This document shows positions 24,775 to 32,983 of a DNA stretch of 64,000 nucleotides, piece after piece. The number at the start of each line of letters is the position of its first letter. Positions within the stretch are counted from its first letter, which is position 1. A program made the position numbers and the translations under genes. The stretch comes from Euryarchaeota archaeon UBA103 (GTDB taxonomy: Archaea > Thermoplasmatota > Poseidoniia > Poseidoniales > Thalassarchaeaceae), in contig DAYH01000023.1 of assembly GCA_002506825.1 (NCBI GenBank), forward strand, positions 24,399 to 88,398. Reading direction: 5' to 3'. The notes beneath the pieces are model-generated. The model searched no databases and was not told the origin of the DNA. It saw only the letters and a list, made by a program, of their open reading frames with translations.

Positions 24775-26197
24775 GCATTGCTAGCCTCTCTAGGCCCATG
24801 CCCCATGCACATACTGGCCATTCTGTGCCCAATGGCTCAGTTACTTCTGGGCGGAAAATTCCTGCCCCTCCAAGCTCAAGCCACTCGCCCCTCCAAAGAA
24901 TGTCCACTTCAACACTAGGCTCAGTATATGGGAAGTAAGCCGGCCTTACTCTGACGTCACCGTATCCCATCTTGGAATAGAAAGTTTTGAGTGTCGTTAT
25001 TAGCATTGGAAGATTGGCGTTTTCTTCGTGAATGATTCCTTCGATCTGGTGAAACTCTGGTAAATGAGTTCGGTCTATGGTTTCTTGTCTGAATACTCTT
25101 CCAATTCCAAAAACTCTTGAGGGCTCGCCTGGATTCTCTGCGATGTGCCTGACGGTATTCACAGTAGTGTGCGTCCTGAGAAGTCCCTTCTGGGCCTCTT
25201 CCCTATCGAATCTCCCTCCCCATCCCCTGCTTCCGGTATCGTGACCATGCTCGTGGACCTTCGACCATAAATCGAGATATTCTTCTCTGACCTCTACTTT
25301 TTCTGGGCTCGAGAGATAGAATGTGTCCTGCATTGTTCTTGCAGGATGAGATTGGGGTATGTACAATGCATCCATATTCCAACCTGCTGATTGTACGAAA
25401 TTTCCCTCTATCTCGGAGAATCCCATTTCCAAGAAGACCTTTCTGATTCTTTCAATCAGGGCTTGCATGGGATGGGGCCTGCCGCCAGTAGGAGTTACAG
25501 TTGGTGCGTTGACATCGAAGGGCTTGAACTTGGCACCCCTCCAACTGTCCCCTTGTAAGAGCTCTGTGGTCACCTCCCCGATCATCTCAACATGGGATAG
25601 TAGTTCACTGTCTACTAATGCTCCCTCCTCGGTCAGAGACCATGTTCGGGAAACTTGGACGTCTACAGAAATTAGGCCCTTCCTACTCGAGAAGTGCCGT
25701 ATAAGTTGTGCACTCAGTTCTGAATCTTCGACACCGCGATTTGAAATCTTAGAAATAAAATCCTGTCTCTCGGAAATTATAGATGCTATAGCCCCTTCAT
25801 CATCGACGACTAGATTGCCAGACTCTAGTGTCATCCCAATTGATTTCAGAAGTCCTATTCCTGGTCCTGCTTCGTTTCTCTGAAACCCTGCTTGGAAAAG
25901 ATCCTCCATATTCCTCTTATCCTCATCGGACCCGATGTACCATTTCCAAATTCTTTCCTCTAGTAGCCCGTGTTCAAGTGCTTTTTTTCCCTCTGAGTCT
26001 AATGAAATAGTCCTAATTTGAGTTTCAGATACAGTGACTAGTCCCAATTCCGACAATGATTGACCAGAACCGGCTACGTGGACTTGATCATTCCATCCTG
26101 TTGACTCAAGTAGTTCCTTGATTGCCCATTCTCTACTTGGATCGGTAAGCATGGCCCTGAGCATGGCTCTGTCATTATTGCTCAAATCCACAGTCAT
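24698..26197 (-). CDS. pheS: Phenylalanyl-tRNA synthetase alpha subunit (archaeal type)
   Basis: Class II synthetase, catalytic subunit of the (alpha-beta)2 enzyme. The 499-residue protein has an N-terminal winged-helix region (about 1-190) typical of the archaeal/eukaryal alpha chain. The catalytic core includes YIPQSHPARTMQDTFY, SRVFGIGRVFRQETIDRTHLPEFHQIEG (motif 2) and CAWGMGLERLAMLI (motif 3). It ends DLEKLGQMPIL. The beta subunit is not in the window. The 3' end overlaps the convergent YHYH gene by 77 bp. Confidence 0.95.
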   Translation of the reverse strand: MTVDLSNNDRAMLRAMLTDPSREWAIKELLESTGWNDQVHVAGSGQSLSELGLVTVSETQIRTISLDSEGKKALEHGLLEERIWKWYIGSDEDKRNMEDLFQAGFQRNEAGPGIGLLKSIGMTLESGNLVVDDEGAIASIISERQDFISKISNRGVEDSELSAQLIRHFSSRKGLISVDVQVSRTWSLTEEGALVDSELLSHVEMIGEVTTELLQGDSWRGAKFKPFDVNAPTVTPTGGRPHPMQALIERIRKVFLEMGFSEIEGNFVQSAGWNMDALYIPQSHPARTMQDTFYLSSPEKVEVREEYLDLWSKVHEHGHDTGSRGWGGRFDREEAQKGLLRTHTTVNTVRHIAENPGEPSRVFGIGRVFRQETIDRTHLPEFHQIEGIIHEENANLPMLITTLKTFYSKMGYGDVRVRPAYFPYTEPSVEVDILWRGEWLELGGAGIFRPEVTEPLGTEWPVCAWGMGLERLAMLILELDDIRQLYQPDLEKLGQMPIL

Positions 26198-26241
26198 TAA
26201 CTACTCGATTAGGGCCTCACTATTGAGGCTACCGAGAAAAA

Positions 26242-26649
26242 TCACTCTTCTTCCCACAGTAGGATTTCACATTTATCGCAGAAATATTTACTAGGCTTAG
26301 GGCCGTTCAAAATTTCTAAATTGCCGCATCTTCCACAAAGTATAGAAGTTTTCACAGGAGCAATCAGAGTAGTATCTACTCGGAACATTGGACCTCCTGC
26401 ATCGGGAAGTAAATCCGTATCTGGAGTCCAAGCCTGAATCTCCTCAGGATCAATTTCCTCAGTCTGGCCCATACCTATCGCGGCCATTAACAAAGCTAGT
26501 CCTGAAATGGAAATAGGAGCGGCTACGGCTAGCACTATACTTGAGGGGCCAGAGCTCAGAATTATTCCGCTTCCGACCACTATACAAGCCCAGCCCGATA
26601 TAGCAAGGTTGACTCTACTGTTGTTCTGTTTGGTCACGCCCACGAACAC
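26242..26649 (-). CDS. Small membrane protein with C-terminal zinc ribbon
   Basis: Not recognised beyond its architecture. The 135 residues contain two hydrophobic helices (about 14-32 and 38-60) and a linker. A C-terminal zinc ribbon CGRCGNLE...FCDKCEILLW has four Cys, and the chain ends WEEE. It starts with GTG at 26649; no strong Shine-Dalgarno is evident, so the exact start is uncertain. It sits upstream of pheS on the same strand with 44 bp between them. Confidence 0.6.
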   Translation of the reverse strand: MFVGVTKQNNSRVNLAISGWACIVVGSGIILSSGPSSIVLAVAAPISISGLALLMAAIGMGQTEEIDPEEIQAWTPDTDLLPDAGGPMFRVDTTLIAPVKTSILCGRCGNLEILNGPKPSKYFCDKCEILLWEEE

Positions 26650-26726
26650 GCCAAGGGGTTCTACGCATCAAAGTCCCCCCTAATCGCCTATAGGTTTCAA
26701 TAGTGGTTTGCCTTCCAAGGGTCGCC

Positions 26727-26803
<77 letters not shown>

Positions 26804-26844
26804 AAATACGTCAAGGTCAAAGGGCGGGAGCTAGACGGCGTTAT

Positions 26845-27714
26845 ATGGCGGCGATAGTTCTTGATGGGAAAGAAATAGCCCGTGAGATTGAAGAAGAGCT
26901 GAAGGGCCGAATTGGCGATTTATCGAAAGATGGTGTGACGCCCTGTCTTGCAGTCGTAATAGTCGGAAATGACCCAGCTTCTCACGTCTATGTCGGTGCA
27001 AAGGAGCGTGCTTGCGCACGGTTAGGAATTAGGAGCTTGCGAGTGGATATAGCCCCTGATGCCGAGTATGGGGAAGTTGTTTCAACAGTTAGGCGCCTCA
27101 ATGAAGATCCGGGGGTCAACGGGGTCCTAGTTCAGTCCCCACTTCCATCGGGAATGGATGAGATCTCAATCACAGATCTTATTGACCCAATCAAGGATGT
27201 TGACGGCTTTCATGCGCAAAACCTTGGGAGGCTGGTTCAAGGAGATGTGAGTGGGTTGCTTCCCTGTACCCCTGCCGGAGTAATGCGGATGCTCGAAAGA
27301 GCAGAATTAGATTTGAGAGGGAAGAGAGCTGTCGTCATAGGACGTAGTAGGATAGTTGGTATGCCCCAGTCCCTCCTACTGGCGCAGAGAGGAGTAGATG
27401 CAACAGTCACAATAGCTCATTCGAGAACTGCCGATATGGCTGATTTATGTCGGGATGCAGATTTGATAGTTGCCGCCGTTGGAAGTCCAAACATGATCAC
27501 CGCAGAATGGGTAAAACCGGGAGCGACTGTTATTGATGTTGGTGTGAATCGTGTGGCTGATAATTCAGAGAAGGGGTACTATCTTACTGGGGACGTTCAT
27601 CCTGATGTTTTGGATGTTGCTGGTGCCCTCTCTCCAGTCCCGGGGGGAGTGGGGCCGATGACTATCGCGATGCTGATGTCAAACACCGTCAGAGCTACTG
27701 AGATGCAACATTGA
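26845..27714 (+). CDS. folD: Bifunctional methylenetetrahydrofolate dehydrogenase/cyclohydrolase
   Basis: Interconverts 5,10-methylene-THF and 10-formyl-THF in the cytosol. The 289-residue product has the FolD signatures: YVGAKERACARLGI with the catalytic Lys, VLVQSPLPSGMD, KDVDGFHAQNLG, PCTPAGVMRML, VVIGRSRIVGMPQSLLL for NADP, and PVPGGVGPMTIAML. It is consistent with folate-based C1 metabolism fed by the glycine cleavage system at 4.9-11.4 kb and feeding the purine genes in this window. Single-gene unit between tRNA-Thr and the convergent suf operon. Confidence 0.96.
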   Translation: MAAIVLDGKEIAREIEEELKGRIGDLSKDGVTPCLAVVIVGNDPASHVYVGAKERACARLGIRSLRVDIAPDAEYGEVVSTVRRLNEDPGVNGVLVQSPLPSGMDEISITDLIDPIKDVDGFHAQNLGRLVQGDVSGLLPCTPAGVMRMLERAELDLRGKRAVVIGRSRIVGMPQSLLLAQRGVDATVTIAHSRTADMADLCRDADLIVAAVGSPNMITAEWVKPGATVIDVGVNRVADNSEKGYYLTGDVHPDVLDVAGALSPVPGGVGPMTIAMLMSNTVRATEMQH

Positions 27715-27716
27715 TT

Positions 27717-28034
27717 TCAGAAAATACCCATGTCTATTCTGGCATCCTCTGATGCATGTTTCCTCGGATCCCAAAGAGGGGAGAATGTAAGATTGACATG
27801 TACCGAGCCAACTCCTTCTGTCTGTTCAGTGGCCCTATGGACGGCCGCCATCAATTCTGGGGCAATTGGGCAACCAGGACTAGTTAGTGTCATATCCACC
27901 TCTATATGGGTGCCGCCATCTTTGTCCTCGGCCCTTATTCCATAAATTAGACCGAGCTCTATAACTGAAATTTTCATCTCAGGGTCCTCTACTGACCTCA
28001 GAGACTCCCTAACATCGGATTCTACAGACATCAT
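27717..28034 (-). CDS. MIP18/DUF59-family Fe-S assembly protein (SufT-like)
   Basis: The 105-residue protein matches the MIP18/PaaD/SufT family: VEDPEMKISVIELGLIYGI at residues 15-33, an aliphatic beta-strand, and the family Cys in TSPGCPIAPEL. Members help maturation of Fe-S proteins. It follows sufE by one base as the third gene of sufS-sufE-sufT, which supports that role. The start is ATG-ATG at 28034 or 28031. Confidence 0.88.
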   Translation of the reverse strand: MMSVESDVRESLRSVEDPEMKISVIELGLIYGIRAEDKDGGTHIEVDMTLTSPGCPIAPELMAAVHRATEQTEGVGSVHVNLTFSPLWDPRKHASEDARIDMGIF

Positions 28035-28035
28035 A

Positions 28036-28464
28036 TCACATCAGGGTTGAGGCTTCTTCCTTCACTTTCTTGACCATGTTCATGAATCCATTGGCCCTGC
28101 TAGGAGTCAAAATCTGACTTAGTCCCATTTCTTCAACATATGAGGGATCGTGATTAGCCACCTCGCTAGGAGGGAGTCCATTTACTGCGATTGCAGTAAT
28201 TGCCATCAGACCCTGTACAATCTGGGCATCTGCGCCCCCTTTGGCGACAAATCCACCTTGAGAGTCGAGACTGCATTCGACATGGGCCCTCGATTGGCAT
28301 CCATGGACCATGTTCTCGTCGTCCCATTCATCAATGGCTAGTGATGACGGATGCTTGTTAGCATACTCAAATAGCAGTTCATACCTCTCCATGGTATCGA
28401 AACAAGATTGGAATCTATCGATGATACTAGTCACCTCTTCGGACCATTGGTCGGAGTCACCCAT
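28036..28464 (-). CDS. sufE: SufE-family sulfur acceptor
   Basis: Accepts persulfide sulfur from the cysteine desulfurase SufS and passes it on to Fe-S assembly. The family Cys is in MVHGCQSRAHV (Cys56 from the ATG at 28464). The fold segments RYELLFEYANKHP and GLMAITAIAVNGLPPSEV also match. The ATG gives 142 residues, the usual length. A TTG at 28509 overlapping the sufS stop as TTGA would add 15 residues and could be used for coupling. Operon sufS-sufE-sufT. Confidence 0.92.
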   Translation of the reverse strand: MGDSDQWSEEVTSIIDRFQSCFDTMERYELLFEYANKHPSSLAIDEWDDENMVHGCQSRAHVECSLDSQGGFVAKGGADAQIVQGLMAITAIAVNGLPPSEVANHDPSYVEEMGLSQILTPSRANGFMNMVKKVKEEASTLM

Positions 28465-28505
28465 GCCTGTGCGAAAGGCGATTAGGATTTCACAATTCTG
28501 GCGCT

Positions 28506-29735
28506 TCAACCAAATTTAGAAACGATTGATTCGAGATGGGTAACAAAAGCTTCAGCCTCTTCCATGGTATTGTATATCCAAACAGATGCACGATTGGTTG
28601 AGCCCACTCCCATAGCCTCCATCAGGGGCTGGGCGCAGTGATGCCCGGTCCTTACTGCAAAACCTCCAGCATCCAGCAAGTATCCTAAATCTTGGGCTTG
28701 GATTGTATCGTGTAAGAAAGAGACAACCCCGATTGCTTCTTCCATCTCTGGGAATCCAAAGACTGTGATGCCGGGTATTTTACGCATCCTAGTGGCCATC
28801 CATGAAGCGATACTCTGAACATGTTTGTGTGCCTCCTCGAAGTCGATATTCTCCTCTAGCCAGTCAACAGCTACTCCCCATCCAATTGCTTCTGCCATTC
28901 TTGGAGTTCCGGTCTCAAACATTGCATATCCTTCTTGGAACTGAGTCCCTTCTAGTGAGACCCTCTTGACTATCGATCCCCCCGTCAGGAATGGCCCCAT
29001 TTCTGATAAAGCGTCTTTACTCACCAGAAGGCATCCTATTCCAGTGGGCCCGCCCATCTTGTGTGCCGCGACCGACAAGAAATCGGCGCCTAAGTCGTCG
29101 AAGAAGATCTTCTCATGAGGAGCCCCTTGGGCACTATCTATTGCCACTCTGGCACCCTGTGAATGTGCCATTTTGATAACTCTCTCAATATCATTCCTAA
29201 CTCCTAGAACATTACTTACATGGCCCACACATACTAGTGATGATCCTTCAATTGCTACTTCCATGGCATCGTAGTCAAGAGTGAATTTTTCAGTATCTAT
29301 TGGAACATATCTTAGCTCTATACCTCGTTCCTTGGATAGCTCTTGCCATGGAACAATATTTGCATGGTGCTCCATTTCCGTAGTTACTACTACATCGCCT
29401 TCATTCAGATTGTATCTCGCCCACCCATATGCAACTAAGTTCATCGCCTCTGTAGCGCTACCAGTGTAAATCATCTGTCCCTCGGATGTTCCTAAGAACT
29501 TCGAAATCCTATCTCTGGCACCCTCGAGTGCCGCTGTAGATTCATCTGCTAGAGTATGATTTGCCCTGTGGGCATTTGCGTGATAGTTCTTGTAAAAATC
29601 GGACATAGCATCAATGACAGCAAGTGGTTTCTGAGAGGTTGCGGCATTGTCAAAGTAGACTAGCTTTTTTCCATTCGGTAGTGTTCTCTGCAAGATTGGG
29701 AACTGAGAACGAATCAATTCAACGTCTAGAGGCAT
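28506..29735 (-). CDS. sufS: Cysteine desulfurase SufS
   Basis: PLP enzyme that releases sulfur from cysteine as persulfide. The 409-residue product is class V aminotransferase-like: YFDNAATSQKP at 28-38, TTEMEHHANIVPW, the Schiff-base Lys226 in AAHKMGGPTG, and the catalytic Cys367 in RTGHHCAQP. This is the short group II (SufS) active-site loop. First gene of the suf operon, divergent from the SLOG-type gene at 29835. Confidence 0.95.
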   Translation of the reverse strand: MPLDVELIRSQFPILQRTLPNGKKLVYFDNAATSQKPLAVIDAMSDFYKNYHANAHRANHTLADESTAALEGARDRISKFLGTSEGQMIYTGSATEAMNLVAYGWARYNLNEGDVVVTTEMEHHANIVPWQELSKERGIELRYVPIDTEKFTLDYDAMEVAIEGSSLVCVGHVSNVLGVRNDIERVIKMAHSQGARVAIDSAQGAPHEKIFFDDLGADFLSVAAHKMGGPTGIGCLLVSKDALSEMGPFLTGGSIVKRVSLEGTQFQEGYAMFETGTPRMAEAIGWGVAVDWLEENIDFEEAHKHVQSIASWMATRMRKIPGITVFGFPEMEEAIGVVSFLHDTIQAQDLGYLLDAGGFAVRTGHHCAQPLMEAMGVGSTNRASVWIYNTMEEAEAFVTHLESIVSKFG

Positions 29736-29834
29736 GGCATCTTCCCCATGTGCTGGTCGGGGTTCAGAATATCAATTCGACCGTGTAGAATTCTCAAGAA
29801 ATCCTTTCTAAGTTGATTTTTCAGGAATGGATTT

Positions 29835-30311
29835 ATGTTTCCAGACCCTGTTAGCTCTGCTATGAAGGACGGGAGGGGGCAGGATGTTGTTGAACGGCTC
29901 GGGAGCAGGGACCTGAATGATGATGGGGAAATAATCAACCTAGCGATTGTTGGGTCAAGTAGGTACTATGACTATGCAAACTTCGAAGCTTTGATTGATT
30001 CATGGATAGAGATTAACGGTTATCCAGACTTGATTATTGTCGGAGGCGCCAGTGGTGTTGACTACATGGCAGAGAGGTGGGCAGTGAATAATTCAATTCC
30101 AATAGCCATATTCTCTGAGGAATGGGATGATCCGAGGAGGGGGCTTGAAGACTCGGGTAGACCCGAGGCGCCGAACTCCCTAACTGAGAAGATTCTGTTA
30201 TCTTCCAGCCATATATTTGCAATGCCCTCTGCAACCAGTAAATGGACCAGAGTGGTAATCAGAGAGGCCAAAGATAGAGGAGTTCCTATTGAGGTACATG
30301 AATTAGAGTAA
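29835..30311 (+). CDS. SLOG/YspA-like (DUF2493-type) nucleotide-binding protein
   Basis: The 158-residue protein has a Rossmann-like core: LAIVGSSRYYDYANF, then LIIVGGASGVDYMAERWA, then a strand and SSHIFAMPSATSKWTRVVIREA. The GGASGVDxxAExWA element is typical of the YspA/DUF2493 branch of SLOG proteins, related to DprA and LOG folds, which bind nucleotide-derived ligands. The true function is unknown. The ATG at 29835 gives a 35-residue charged N-terminal part before the core; an ATG at 29862 is also possible. The stop is 2 bp before the end of convergent tRNA-Glu. Confidence 0.7.
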   Translation: MFPDPVSSAMKDGRGQDVVERLGSRDLNDDGEIINLAIVGSSRYYDYANFEALIDSWIEINGYPDLIIVGGASGVDYMAERWAVNNSIPIAIFSEEWDDPRRGLEDSGRPEAPNSLTEKILLSSSHIFAMPSATSKWTRVVIREAKDRGVPIEVHELE

Positions 30312-30313
30312 AT

Positions 30314-30391
30314 TGGTGCTCCTGCCGGGATTTGAACCCGGGTCGCCGGGATGAAAACCCGGTATGATGGACCGAACTACACCACAGGAGC
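30314..30391 (-). tRNA. tRNA-Glu (TTC)
   Basis: Acceptor GCTCCTG pairs with CAGGAGC. The anticodon stem CCGGG/CCCGG encloses TTTTCAT with anticodon TTC. T-arm CCGGG TTCAAAT CCCGG, discriminator A, CCA encoded (TGG at 30314-30316 on plus). Confidence 0.95.
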
Positions 30392-30467
30392 TGAAGCATC
30401 GGACACACGGCCCACACATAATCGAATCGGGTAGAAGGACACTCTAAGTAACCTATATGGAAGCAGA

Positions 30468-31079
30468 TTACTCCTCTTCATCCAGCAGTGAATCCCACCA
30501 GCGTATAGCTGGCAAGAAAACTATCAGGGAAATTACAGTTAATGCAATCCAAACCAAAGGACTCGCTAGGAATTTTAGTAATTGATCCCCCCAGACCCCG
30601 ATCACGATTCCTTGGATTCCAAATCTCAATCCCCTCCCCCACAAACCTGCAATGATAAATTGACGCTTGTCCATTTCTCCCATGCCTGCTATCCAAGCCA
30701 GAGCCTTGTAGGGAATAGGCGATAATGCGGCAATGAATATCCCTGCACTCCCATATCTGTCAATAAGATTATCCAATCTAACAATGTGTTTTTTATTGAT
30801 TATCCTCTCAGCGAAATTACGCCCCAGAATCTTGCCGAGCCACCATCCAACAACCGCTCCCGCTACACTAGTCAGCGTCACTACGAGCCATATCAGGAAT
30901 ATTTCCATAGGCTGTCCTTGTGCGTCTAAGTACATTGGCAATGTTAGTGCTTCAGGAGGAATCGGTTGCAAAACTGCTTCGGTGAATGACAGGATTCCCA
31001 ACCCGGGAAGGCCTAGATCTAGTGACCACTCAATGTAGGAATCCCATGCATCCCAAAATTGACCGGGCAACAGTCCCAT
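30468..31079 (-). CDS. VTT-domain (DedA/YqaA-like) membrane protein
   Basis: The 203-residue integral membrane protein shows the VTT/SNARE-associated pattern: a re-entrant LSFTEAVLQPIPPEALTLPM region near residue 30, GAVVGWWLGKILGR, and GIFIAALSPIPYKALAWIAG with the conserved Pro/Lys, then two C-terminal helices and an acidic tail. Bacterial and eukaryal relatives move lipids between membrane leaflets. The role here is inferred from family only. Divergent from the NOB1-like gene. Confidence 0.82.
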   Translation of the reverse strand: MGLLPGQFWDAWDSYIEWSLDLGLPGLGILSFTEAVLQPIPPEALTLPMYLDAQGQPMEIFLIWLVVTLTSVAGAVVGWWLGKILGRNFAERIINKKHIVRLDNLIDRYGSAGIFIAALSPIPYKALAWIAGMGEMDKRQFIIAGLWGRGLRFGIQGIVIGVWGDQLLKFLASPLVWIALTVISLIVFLPAIRWWDSLLDEEE

Positions 31080-31173
31080 ACATGGTCGTCGATGTCATTG
31101 CATTATGAAATAGTGGTATTTGTGAGGATTTCCATAGGCAAAACCAATGAAAGGGATGTGTGGCGTCTAGATT

Positions 31174-31668
31174 ATGGGAGAGGGCACGGTCTTGGATACA
31201 TCAGCCTTGATTTCTTGGCCACTATCAGAACTAAGTGGATCCATGATTGTAAGTTCCCAGGTTAGCGAGCTGGAGAAGCATTCTCCCACACGAGCAGATA
31301 TCATCGAGTCATTGGGATTGATAATTTCGGAACCCAGCATAGAGTCCCTCGCTACTATATCGGAGCTTGCAATGGAGACTGGAGATATGACTGGGATTTC
31401 TCAAACCGATCTGAGCTTGGTTGCGTTAGCACATTGTAGAGGTGCGACTCTGGTTACTGATGACTACAGAATGCAAAATCTGGCTGAGATTCTCGGAATG
31501 GAGTGGAGAGGGGCGATAATGGATGGAATCTCTGAAACCTGGAGATGGGAATTGAAATGCATTGGCTGTGGGACTGTATATGGATCTCCTGAGTCCCCCA
31601 GCCGTAACAAGAGAGTTTTGAAAGAGTGCAAAAATTGCGGAAGTGTGCTTAAACTGAGAAAGAAATGA
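31174..31668 (+). CDS. nob1: NOB1-like PIN-domain endonuclease with zinc ribbon
   Basis: Likely rRNA-processing nuclease that trims the 3' end of 16S rRNA precursor, as Nob1 does. The PIN domain occupies residues 5-120 with acidic residues at D8 (VLDTSALI), D79 and D96-D97 (LVTDDYRM). After it a zinc ribbon has C129-x2-C132 and C152-x2-C155. This order and the 164-residue length are typical for archaeal Nob1. Its TGA abuts the stop of convergent tatA. Confidence 0.88.
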   Translation: MGEGTVLDTSALISWPLSELSGSMIVSSQVSELEKHSPTRADIIESLGLIISEPSIESLATISELAMETGDMTGISQTDLSLVALAHCRGATLVTDDYRMQNLAEILGMEWRGAIMDGISETWRWELKCIGCGTVYGSPESPSRNKRVLKECKNCGSVLKLRKK

Positions 31669-31878
31669 TCACTCGCTTTCCATATCCACTTCAGCAGTCA
31701 TTCCGCCCCTATCCATATCCTGTTCGGCCTTTGAAGGATTTGTTACTTCACTTACAGCCTTCTGATACTCGCCTTTTGCCAAACCGACATTCCTTGCAAG
31801 CTTCGGTATCTTATCTACTCCGAAAATTAGTACTCCAAAAACGACTAGCGCCACTATTTCGACGGTGCCAAGTGCCAT
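31669..31878 (-). CDS. tatA: Twin-arginine translocase TatA/B-type protein
   Basis: The 69-residue protein has an N-terminal membrane helix (VEIVALVVFGVLIFG, residues 6-20), a hinge DKIP, an amphipathic helix LARNVGLAKGEYQKAVSEV and a charged tail. This is the TatA architecture, used to export folded proteins. The usual FG pair before the amphipathic helix is VFGVLIFGVDKIP here. No tatC is in the window. Confidence 0.88.
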   Translation of the reverse strand: MALGTVEIVALVVFGVLIFGVDKIPKLARNVGLAKGEYQKAVSEVTNPSKAEQDMDRGGMTAEVDMESE

Positions 31879-31932
31879 AGTATCAGAAGGTGGTAGGGGA
31901 CATATCGATTCAATGCTTCGGAGGAAAAATGT

Positions 31933-32202
31933 CTAACCTCCTGAAACAGGAGGGAGAAATGCTACTTCTGAATGATCTTTGAGAGGGATTTCAAAATCTG
32001 AATAAATATTTCCATCTAGAGCCACTCTAAGTCCTTTAGAGACAAGATCTTCCAGATTTAATCGTGAAATCAGATCGATTAATTTTGTATCTTTGGATAA
32101 AGCGATTTCAACTTCTCTTTCCCCTATAGATTCGGCTAGTGGGCCGAAGAATAGCACTCTAACTATAATCGCACTACCACCTGGATGAGCTGGTGCGTCC
32201 AT
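31933..32202 (-). CDS. moaD: MoaD/ThiS-family ubiquitin-like sulfur carrier
   Basis: The 89-residue beta-grasp protein ends in the adenylatable PPVSGG. IIVRVLFFGPLAESIGEREVEI matches MoaD at the first strand, and EVAFLPPVSGG the last. It may carry sulfur for molybdopterin, or act as an archaeal SAMP modifier. No other molybdopterin genes are nearby. The start may be later than the ATG at 32202, since residues 1-10 are not conserved-looking. Confidence 0.88.
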   Translation of the reverse strand: MDAPAHPGGSAIIVRVLFFGPLAESIGEREVEIALSKDTKLIDLISRLNLEDLVSKGLRVALDGNIYSDFEIPLKDHSEVAFLPPVSGG

Positions 32203-32250
32203 GTTAATCTTAGAAGGTCCTCAGCAATCAATTCATCGATTACGAACTAT

Positions 32251-32259
32251 ACTAAATTA
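32251..32259 (+). promoter_or_regulatory. TATA-like element of the HAD phosphatase gene
   Basis: ACTAAATTA is centred 26-27 bp before the ATG at 32282 and supports that start over the GTG at 32267. Confidence 0.45.
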
Positions 32260-32281
32260 ACATGGAGTGCCTGCGATAATC

Positions 32282-32983
32282 ATGAATAGCGTGACTGCTG
32301 TCGTTTTCGACTGTGACGGCGTGCTCACTGATAATGGATCTTCTTGGCAAAATATTCATAGTAAATTTGGCACAGATTCCGCAGATGGCGGATCCCATAA
32401 AAAAACCTTAGAGATGTTCCTTGATGGGAAAATAACCGAAGAAGAATTTGTCGAACATGATATCAGGCTATGGAAGAGTGTGAAGTCTGACATACACAGA
32501 GATGACATAATGAGGTGTTACAGCGGTGTGGGACTTATGGAAGGGGCCAGGGATGTTGTCGAGGAGCTTCATAACAGAGGAATATATGTCGCGATAGTAT
32601 CTTCTGGGGTCGACCTGTTTGTAGGTGCGATAGCAAATATGCTGAAGGTCGATGATTGGGCTGCCAATGGTTTTGAATGGGACGAAAACGGTTTCTTGGA
32701 GAGGGGGCTTCCGACTAGGGTATACTCTCATAATAAAGGACTAATGGTAGAGAAGCTTGCAAGGATAAATGGCTTTGAATCAAGTACAATCATATCAATA
32801 GGAGACTCGAGTACTGACTTGTCTATGAAAATCGGTAAATCTTCTTTCGTTGGATTTAATCCGGCTAGGGAAAGAGCCTTGGAAGCGTTCATCGAATCAG
32901 GAGTTCCTGTAGTAGAAAGTAAGGACCTCAGAGATATTTGGCCATACATATTCAGTGGGGAAGAGTTTCCCAGAGAAGATTAA
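32282..32983 (+). CDS. HAD-superfamily phosphatase, SerB-like
   Basis: The 233-residue protein has HAD motif I VVFDCDGVLTD at the N-terminus and a helical cap. Motif II is IVSSGVDLF, a Lys sits in SHNKGLMVEKLA, and motif IV is SIGDSSTDLSM. The pattern is closest to phosphoserine phosphatase-like enzymes. With SerC at 58.7 kb it could complete serine synthesis, but specificity cannot be read; other phosphomonoesters are possible. The stop overlaps the end of convergent DP1 by 4 bp. Confidence 0.75.
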   Translation: MNSVTAVVFDCDGVLTDNGSSWQNIHSKFGTDSADGGSHKKTLEMFLDGKITEEEFVEHDIRLWKSVKSDIHRDDIMRCYSGVGLMEGARDVVEELHNRGIYVAIVSSGVDLFVGAIANMLKVDDWAANGFEWDENGFLERGLPTRVYSHNKGLMVEKLARINGFESSTIISIGDSSTDLSMKIGKSSFVGFNPARERALEAFIESGVPVVESKDLRDIWPYIFSGEEFPRED